Origin: Eurosta solidaginis
Taxonomy: Eukaryota; Arthropoda; Insecta; Diptera; Tephritidae
Assembly (NCBI RefSeq): GCF_040869045.1
Contig: NC_090319.1
Location: 283,685,693-283,749,692 of the forward strand
DNA: 64,000 nt
Direction: 5' to 3'
Under the pieces are notes generated by a model. The model ran no database searches. It was not told where the DNA came from and worked only from the letters and a program-made list of their open reading frames with translations. Positions 58,701 through 64,000 of this stretch are shown in pieces (positions within the stretch are counted from its first letter, which is position 1; each line of letters opens with the position of its first letter). The position numbers and the translations under genes were made by a program.

Positions 58701-59866
58701 ACGATTTTGAATGCGTACATCGTCAAGGTAGTAGGTTACAACATGTTGATGCATTGAGCCGAATGCCTGACCAACCTGCTAGGGAGGTTGAGCCAGCTGG
58801 ATTCGTATTGAACGTAAATATTGACATGAATGATTGGCTCCTTACGATGCAAATGCAGGACAAAAAACTACGACAACACATAAATAATTTAAATGGTACA
58901 GTAAAGTCATCACAAACACAAGCAATAAAATCAGAATATCAACTCCGTAACAACCGTTTGTATAGAAAACAACCTGGTGGTGCAAAATTTGTTGTACCCA
59001 AAGGTGTACGCTGGCGCATTGTTCAATTATGCCATGATCAGACAGGTCATCCCGCTCTTGAAAAAACGCTCGAACGCATTCAACAGACGTACTGGTTTCC
59101 AAATATGAGAAGGTACGTAAAGAGCTATATAGCTGCTTGTATAAAATGCTGCTATCAAAGACAACGTACTGACAAAAGCGAAGGCAGCCTCTATATCGAC
59201 GCTATTAAGCCAATTCCGTTCTATCGTATTCATATAGATCACCTAGGTCCCTTTATTCGCAGCAAGCGAGGAAATAGCTACGTAATTGCTATTTCTGATG
59301 CATTTAGTAAATTTCTTGTTGTAAAGCCCGCTCGCGATACTAAAACATTGCACGTTCTTAAGTCCCTTAACGAAATGTCATCGTATTTTGGTCTTCCATC
59401 GCACATCGTAACCGATAGAGGAACATCTTTTACTTCGAAAGCCTTTGAAGATTTTTGCAATGAAAATAACATTAAACACACAAAAACTGCTGTTCGCACA
59501 CCTCGTGCAAATGGTCAGGTTGAGCGCGCGAACCAATGTATTCTAACATTTCTGCGAACTACCACCGAAAATCCGAAAGACTGGGATCTGCAATTGAGAG
59601 ATCTCCAATGGTCAGTTAATTCGCGTAAAAATGCTACGACAGGTTTTAGTCCAAACGAACTTGTCTTCCATTTTAAACTCCGAGACGTCGTATCTAACGA
59701 ATTACTTGCCGCCATACATAGTGATATCGACGAAGAGCCATCAAAGTTGACTGCTTTAGAAAAACGCAATCAAGCCGAAGTCAACATTGTCAACGAACGT
59801 GAGAAATGGAAGAAACGTTTCGATCAACGACATAAAAGCCAAAAATATACACCGAAGAAGACCTAG
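55751..59866 (+). CDS. Gag-Pol polyprotein of the Ty3/gypsy element
   Basis: A single ORF of 1371 residues from the ATG at 55751. Residues 8-33 (LKELRKKCKDAGLPTSG and on) look like a SAP DNA-binding motif, which is unusual for Gag. The Gag region ends with two CCHC knuckles: C364-x2-C-x4-H-x4-C377 and C386-x2-C-x4-H-x4-C399. Protease has D442 in FVDPGST. Reverse transcriptase spans about 600-775 with YLDD at 739-742. RNase H has D890 in HTDASS. Integrase has the zinc site H1095, H1100, C1130, C1133 and the D1163-D1222-E1258 triad (35 residues between the last two). All these residues are present, so the core enzymes look competent. The ORF stops at TAG 59864-59866, just before the GPY/F module. 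In the retrotransposition cycle Gag assembles the particle, Pol copies the RNA, and integrase inserts the DNA. Confidence 0.95.
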   Translation: MSKINITLKELRKKCKDAGLPTSGTKNQLLQRLNTNEENNLSEYESEADEVTMVERISALEKTIERLVNKQTTTNVNARVNSRTQNFEPTISSSPVTPVYTCNTNMQPTTTYVSSNFMPQWQRAEIPTAPFQQIPIGSNVFHANSVPMPLYSEYSSYKIKDIVEILPNYNATSETSLNSIQFVKRVEMLKNAYNWQESAIIFAVQQKMRGAAKLWIDSLQCAFVNWPQFVNKFLTDFPCTINEADSHIKLSRTKRHQNESPVEYFYKMLALGNKGGLTESSIARHIINGVNDNDLKRKISNEYTRCQDLLKDIMSYNVYNDVQQSAYKPKISYSTTKSQPVVVKECVDSSNNKQIPRATNNLECYNCAKFGHLAINCTEPQKKQRCLKCQRTTHRSEKCPAQKKDIVNTIEAPVVYKNVKKNNDSIVKNISLNGHATNGFVDPGSTRTLVRKTFANRIGTLKNLITVLRGFGGGEYISTCVINVLLKIDDHAFEANLVVISDELISENVLLGKDVLCGSSTRLIIENDECRIEQVRNITSPHGLNEKENQQFENVLNEYRGVFASNIENIGKCGVSKMKIVLKNDTPIQLKPYRVPFAKRPIISQIISELLENNIIRPSESSFSSPVVLVEKKNKEHRLCIDYRCLNKNTVKQPFPMPNMEEQFAQLAGNRYFSTLDLRMGYHQIEIDEPSKQYTAFVTSDGHFEFNRMPFGLVNAPATFQSIMNKIAAKMNSGEVVIYLDDIVIPSKTVCEGLLRLERFLKLLKEAGLTQRPDKCKFLATEIEYLGHGINENGITPGLHKVNAIKNFQRPTNVTEVRRFLGLTGFFRKFVKDYSILLKPLCILLTKNNQDKFTWGPEQQHAFETLISLLTNEPILVLYDYNAQHEVHTDASSVGLAGVLLQSTDGGELRPIFYYSRHCTDTETRYHSYELEVLAVVETLQRFHIYLLGKPFRLVTDFSAIAQVKQNKELKSKIALWWLKLLEYDFECVHRQGSRLQHVDALSRMPDQPAREVEPAGFVLNVNIDMNDWLLTMQMQDKKLRQHINNLNGTVKSSQTQAIKSEYQLRNNRLYRKQPGGAKFVVPKGVRWRIVQLCHDQTGHPALEKTLERIQQTYWFPNMRRYVKSYIAACIKCCYQRQRTDKSEGSLYIDAIKPIPFYRIHIDHLGPFIRSKRGNSYVIAISDAFSKFLVVKPARDTKTLHVLKSLNEMSSYFGLPSHIVTDRGTSFTSKAFEDFCNENNIKHTKTAVRTPRANGQVERANQCILTFLRTTTENPKDWDLQLRDLQWSVNSRKNATTGFSPNELVFHFKLRDVVSNELLAAIHSDIDEEPSKLTALEKRNQAEVNIVNEREKWKKRFDQRHKSQKYTPKKT

Positions 59867-60114
59867 TTGTAATAGAGAATGAACCACCTTCGACGGGTGA
59901 ATCAAGAAAGCTTGAGCCTAAATACCGTGGGCCATACATAGTTCGAAAAGCCCTGGGAAATGATCGCTATTTATTGGAAGACATCCCAGGTTACCAAATA
60001 ACAAACAAGAAATTTTGCTCCGTTTACTCCTCCGATAAGATAAAACCTTGGTGTATCAATAGCCCTGAACTTGAATCCGACGACGAAATCGAGGACGATT
60101 CAGGTCAGGAATAG
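59850..60114 (+). pseudogene. Out-of-frame integrase C-terminus (GPY/F module)
   Basis: After the end of the long ORF, a frame one base back stays open from about 59850 to the TAG at 60112-60114. It encodes DLVVIENEP, KYRGPYIVRKAL, NDRYLLEDIPGY and ends DDSGQE. GPY is the known C-terminal integrase module of Ty3/gypsy elements. A one-base indel near 59850 would explain the break. Programmed frameshifting this late is less likely. The frame ends six bases before the 3' LTR. Confidence 0.8.
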
Positions 60115-60120
60115 CCGAGC

Positions 60121-60423
60121 TATCACGCCTATTAAAATGCATCCCTACAAGTTCAACACTGACAACACGACTCTACCGGCGTCACTAGTAAACGAATATC
60201 TCCGAAGAGCGGTCATACGAGTACGGGCAGTGCGGTTTCATATAAAATATCATATATTAATTCATAACTCTGTAATCACAAATACCTTTGCTATAAAATG
60301 ATTACTAATTATATCTACTAATTTTAACTAACATTTGAACGATTTTATTAGTAAACGAACATCCTGATATGTAAGTAATATATCGTGTATATACATGTGT
60401 GACGACATTCGGTATATATACGA
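60121..60423 (+). repeat. 3' LTR of the Ty3/gypsy element
   Basis: It begins TATCACGCCTATTAAAATGC and ends GTATATATACGA, then continues directly into family A sequence (GTCTATATC). It is nearly identical to the 5' LTR. The start has TA where the 5' LTR has TG, so the canonical TG...CA ends are not evident. Confidence 0.92.
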
Positions 60424-60530
60424 GTCTATATCTATCTCAATTCCTTTATACCTTTATACCTGTACAACCAACCGTTATCCAATCAATGTTAATATACTCT
60501 GTGTGCAAAGCACGCTGAGTATAAAAAAAA

Positions 60531-62934
60531 TACAACACAAATCAAATGAATACCACAACCGCTGCCGTGCTAGCGCATTTAGTCTACTTTAAACTGTGTC
60601 GTTTTGCGAAATGAACAAGGATTGCATTTGAAATGCGCTCCAAAAGCATGAATTTAGGGTAGGGAAGGAGAAACGAATGGCAAAAGAGTGGAATGGAAGG
60701 CGATTTATAGAAATGCTGGTTTTGCATTCCGTTATCAACGTCAGCAAGACTCTGGTATTAGTGAGCACTTTTTTGCCTTTTCGATGTAACAAAGTGAACT
60801 TTTTATTATAAAATTTACGTTGAAACAAAATAACCTCACAGGAATGTCCTTTGCGTGAATGTAATTCAGTTGTTGGCAGTTGCAAGTTTTTATATTAGAT
60901 CTATGTTTTATGTGTTTGTTCACATTTTTTTACGAGATACATTTTTTATACATAAACTACTCATGGACGAGGCTGCTTCCAGTTTGATACGTTGACTTAT
61001 GGCAAGCACAGTGTAGAAAGAGTAGAAGAAATGAGGAAAGTATTGACCTTTAACTATAAAATGTATTAGTGACGTTGTTCACCCTACTCCGAAATTATCT
61101 TATACAAACAGTCAACCTCTTTCCATAAAGCTTATTTCAGCTAGCCACAACCACTGTTAAATTCCGTACTATGGCATTTTTAAATCCATCATCGCTGCGC
61201 TGAACACATATACCACAATGAATTTCGGGTGTTGTACATATATTGGCCGGGTAAACAATTCTTGCATAACCTGATAGATCCATCGCTAGCCTAATAGATA
61301 TATCGCAGTCTCTCTGATACTTGTATCTTTTTCTGTTCCAAGGATTTAGTGGTAATAGGAAAGCGTACTCCAGCCTCAGAGCGCTGATTACCAATATGTT
61401 TGTTTATATTATGGATATGCTCAGGTTACGATAAAGAAATTCCCCGAAGGTTTTGGGAAGTGATACGAAAGCGTAGTTGCGTTAATATTTGTTGTATCTT
61501 TTTTTTTTTTGGGACTGCGTTATTAAATCTTGTCTTAAGAAAGAAAAATGTTAAATATCGTGAATTGCATTCCGATTGTTTAAGCCAGGCTCTTGAAATA
61601 TACTATACAATCGAACCATCGCGACGCATCGAGCTGCGTTAGAATAAAAAGAATCTCACAGTAGCATTGTATCATTGCGCTGGCTTCATGGTAGAGCCAC
61701 ATAAAAATTTGCGAGGTTACTCACCTGTAGAAATTCGTTCTTCTATTAATATTTTTTAGCATGACTATTCCACTGTGGTTTAGTTCAGCAAGCTAATATT
61801 ACTTTATAGTTTTTATGTAAGCACTGTAAGCGCTTGTAAGAGTATTCACTAAACCTTTCTCATACCTTTCACATACAATCCACTTCGTATTTTAAAAATT
61901 TTTTTTTTCGCCGAGATTTAACAAGTTGTGACCACTTCAGTCGGTTTTTTTTTTTTTTTTTTTTTTTAAGATCGTATTGCATCGCCGTGGTTTTCAAATG
62001 GCTATTTAAAGGTGATTTGTATGCAAAGGACTCACTTTCAAGTGTACTCAACGGCAGAGTTATGAATACATGCAGATATGTAAATTTTACAACGATAAAG
62101 CAAATAAAGTTGAGAATAATAGTTTTACTCAAAGAATAAAAAATTTTATAAATTAATAGAAGATGCATTTATAAAAAAAAAACAAGCAAAATTTATTCTA
62201 AAAACCAAGTTTCAATATGTTGTGTCTGGAAAAAAGGCGAAAATTAGAAATGACAAACGATCTAACAAAACCGCAAATTGCCTGCATAAGTGAAATTTCC
62301 AATAAACTGTTCGACAAGCAATTTAAGTTGAACACATGCTTTGATCGCAAGTTGCATGTTGCTATAAAAATCTAACCACAGGCTGCAAGGAAAATATTAG
62401 CTATTCAGAAAATACATGAATTTGGCAAATGTAAGATTGTAGGTAAGCGTGGATGTGGATATTTAAAAATATTAGTGGAGGCAAACGCAGTTATTAAATA
62501 TAAAAAAAAAAAAAATTTATTGGGCTCGCAAACAAGGCCTTCGCGACCCCAAGTTCCCCATGGATCTAGGGGGTGGGAGGGTGATATGGCCTAGAAATTT
62601 TCATGTGTTCATACTAAATCCTTCCCGAGTTGATCTGGCTAGCCCTTTATTGGCCATAACGCTCAACCTGAAGTACAAATCGTAATCGTATGTCTGACTC
62701 ACTCCTTCTAATTAAAAAGCATATAGGTACTTACTGAAATTGGTAGAGAACCTCGGCCTAAATTCTCTTCGTAGGTATATGCATAGAACGCATAGGTATA
62801 ACGGACAGGTTGTACCCGGAACCTTGGAAAAAGTAGCAAAAATGTTAAAAGACAATGGCAAAGGGAATCCTAATTCAATACTGCTCTGCCGGCCGAAGGT
62901 GTTCGTACTGGCGTGGAATTAACATAGCAATGCT
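60531..62934. other. Non-coding stretch with one SINE 3' fragment
   Basis: A 38-base piece at about 62734 (AGAGAACCTCGGCCTAAATT) matches the 3' end of the tRNA-derived SINE. Poly-T runs lie near 61500 and 61945. A plus-strand frame ending 61642 (RKKNVKYRELHSDCLSQALE) follows a pyrimidine tract but has no recognisable family. Confidence 0.4.
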
Positions 62935-64000
62935 CATTTGGATGCTATCCTAAACAAGGCAACAAGAGCTTTCTTCGCCTGTACTAGACTCGAAGGCAAA
63001 ACATGGGGGATCTCTCCAAAAATGGTATACTGGACATTTAATACTGTTGTAAGGCCAATAGCCACTTATGCTTCCCCAGTTTGGTGGCAGAAGGCCACGC
63101 AAAAAACGGCAACAGCAAAACAAAGCAAACTGCATCGACTAGTTTGCATTGGCATAATGGGTGCGATGAGAACGGCCGCTGCTGATGCACTTAGTGCTTT
63201 AGTGATATTCTGATAGAGAAAGGGGCAACACTAGGCACACTAGACCCACTGGTAAACAGGGAATCTCTATAATGACCCTGACTCAGAGGTCTCGTCGTCA
63301 GATGTGTCGAAATTCGAAGACGGAAGAAAGGGGCTGGCATCTATGGGCCGAACTTCAAGAAACCGATACCAACGGGATGCTACTCCACCATATTTCAGGC
63401 AGAAATCCATGCAATATAAGTTTGTGGTAGAGAATGTCTGCGAAAAGGCTCAGCAACGAAGGGCATCTACATTATGTGGGACAGCCAGGTGGCCCTGCGT
63501 GCATTGAAATCTTACACAGTTACATCTAAGCTAGGGGATGACTGCACTGAAATACTTAATGACCTGGGTGTCAAAAACAAGGTCTTGTTAGGATGGGTTT
63601 CCGAACATCAGGAACATTAAGGTAATGAACATGCAGATTACCTAGCAAAGCAGGGTGCTATAGCAGCATTCTATGGTGAACTTACAAAGCATACACCAGG
63701 GAAAATATAAGTAACTGGGAAACTAAACAATTCAGATGTTAATGGATTGACTGCCCAGGGCAAATACATGCCAACCTATTTATACTTCCGGCACTGATAG
63801 GATCAGCCAAACTCATTAGTCTAAGCAGGGAAGACTTAAGAACTCTCACTGCGTATTACACGGGACACTGTAGTCCCCGATATCACCTAAGTAAGTCAAA
63901 TCTATCCGATACCCAAATTTGTCGTTTCTGTGAGCTGGAGGATGAAACGTCGGTTAACATTCTCTGCGAATGCGTCGCTTTGGCTAGGCAGAGACTCTCC
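62935..64000 (+). pseudogene. RNase H-bearing non-LTR retrotransposon, relic, runs off the right edge
   Basis: The plus strand encodes NKATRAFFACTRLEGKTWGI then SPKMVYWTFNTVVRPIATYA and SPVWWQK (the segment after the reverse transcriptase in LOA/I-type elements), then an RNase H-like block with VLLGWVSEHQEH and GNEHADYLAKQGAIAA around 63580-63660, and a C-terminal zinc-knuckle-like CRFCELEDETS...CECVALARQRL at the window end. Frameshifts and stops occur between the blocks (near 63215, 63500, 63620 and 63710). It is the same family as 8365-8735. Confidence 0.75.

Larger units (their letters stand above)
54961..60423 (+). mobile_element. Ty3/gypsy LTR retrotransposon, nearly intact
   Basis: Two 303-bp direct LTRs (54961-55263, 60121-60423) with three differences flank a leader, a 1371-codon Gag-Pol ORF and a short out-of-frame tail. 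The surrounding family A sequence is continuous across the insertion: GATATATGGAAG on the left and GTCTATATCTATCTC on the right join to the expected family sequence. There is no envelope-like ORF. Few LTR differences imply a young insertion. I could not find a clear tRNA primer site beginning TGG just after the 5' LTR, nor a strong purine tract before the 3' LTR. Confidence 0.93.
52658..60530 (+). mobile_element. Family A dispersed repeat, long copy, interrupted twice
   Basis: It starts CAAGTAAGGAAGGCTAAG, then TTCGGGTGTAACCGAACATT, and ends ATACTCTGTGTGCAAAGC then ACGCTGAGTATAAAAA at about 60530. It is split by a SINE-like element (53071-53489) and a Ty3/gypsy element (54961-60423). Without the insertions it is about 2 kb. 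The sequence from 54545 to 54960 matches the short copy at 5640-6000 block by block, showing that the short copy lacks the tandem-repeat section. Confidence 0.82.

Noticed and set aside
54961..60423. Endogenous insect retrovirus (errantivirus) with an envelope gene
   Set aside because: The space after the integrase frame is six bases long before the 3' LTR, so no envelope ORF can exist. It is a plain LTR retrotransposon.
1..64000. tRNA or rRNA genes, and CRISPR arrays
   Set aside because: The only tRNA-like signals are the SINE heads, which lack a full cloverleaf. No regularly spaced direct repeats with unique spacers were seen.

Overview
This window reads as the genome of a higher fly (Diptera). 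A tephritid-like fruit fly is my best guess, inferred from the transposon families; I could not run a search. The DNA is AT-rich and full of poly-A/T tracts. Almost every coding signal I can support belongs to a transposable element. I see no tRNA or rRNA gene, no CRISPR array and no bacterial-type operon.

Layout, left to right. 1-2975: the 5' part of an RTE-like non-LTR retrotransposon (minus strand), open to the window edge except for one TGA. 3690-3898: a candidate TATA/Inr promoter with a tiny ORF. 5586-6122: a short copy of a dispersed repeat called family A here. 7018-7340: an old LTR. 8365-10905: remnants of an RNase H-bearing non-LTR element, a family A relative and an RTE relic. 14612-15304: a single-exon reading frame resembling a protamine-type MST-HMG-box protein, broken by two in-frame TAG codons; it is the best candidate for a host gene. 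15940-17510: a degenerate short-period repeat and another non-LTR 3' end. 18250-19343: a foldback element with two 520-bp inverted arms. 19988-21511: a decayed piggyBac-type transposon with TTAA target duplications. 21512-23840: a CR1/Jockey-like retrotransposon carrying a damaged 2A-like motif, cut off by a second family A copy (23841-25003).

25-37.9 kb is mostly non-coding, with solo LTRs of one gypsy-type family (family B), a larger block of the short-period repeat, a tRNA-derived SINE and a cluster of TATCGATA-like sites. 37.9-43.7 kb is a nest: an R1-clade retrotransposon sits inside a family B solo LTR and itself carries a SINE. 45230-45844 is a TTAA-flanked MITE. 47.1-51.3 kb holds two more family B LTRs and a broken Tc1-like transposon.

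52658-60530 is a second nest: a third family A copy interrupted by a SINE-like element and by a nearly intact Ty3/gypsy retrotransposon (54961-60423). Its two 303-bp LTRs differ at three sites. Its single Gag-Pol ORF of 1371 codons keeps all the catalytic motifs I looked for, but the integrase C-terminal GPY/F module is out of frame. The window closes with the RNase H part of the same non-LTR family seen at 8.4 kb.

The elements do not act together as a pathway. What links them is their insertion history, which can be ordered from who interrupts whom, and possible trans-mobilisation of the non-autonomous copies.
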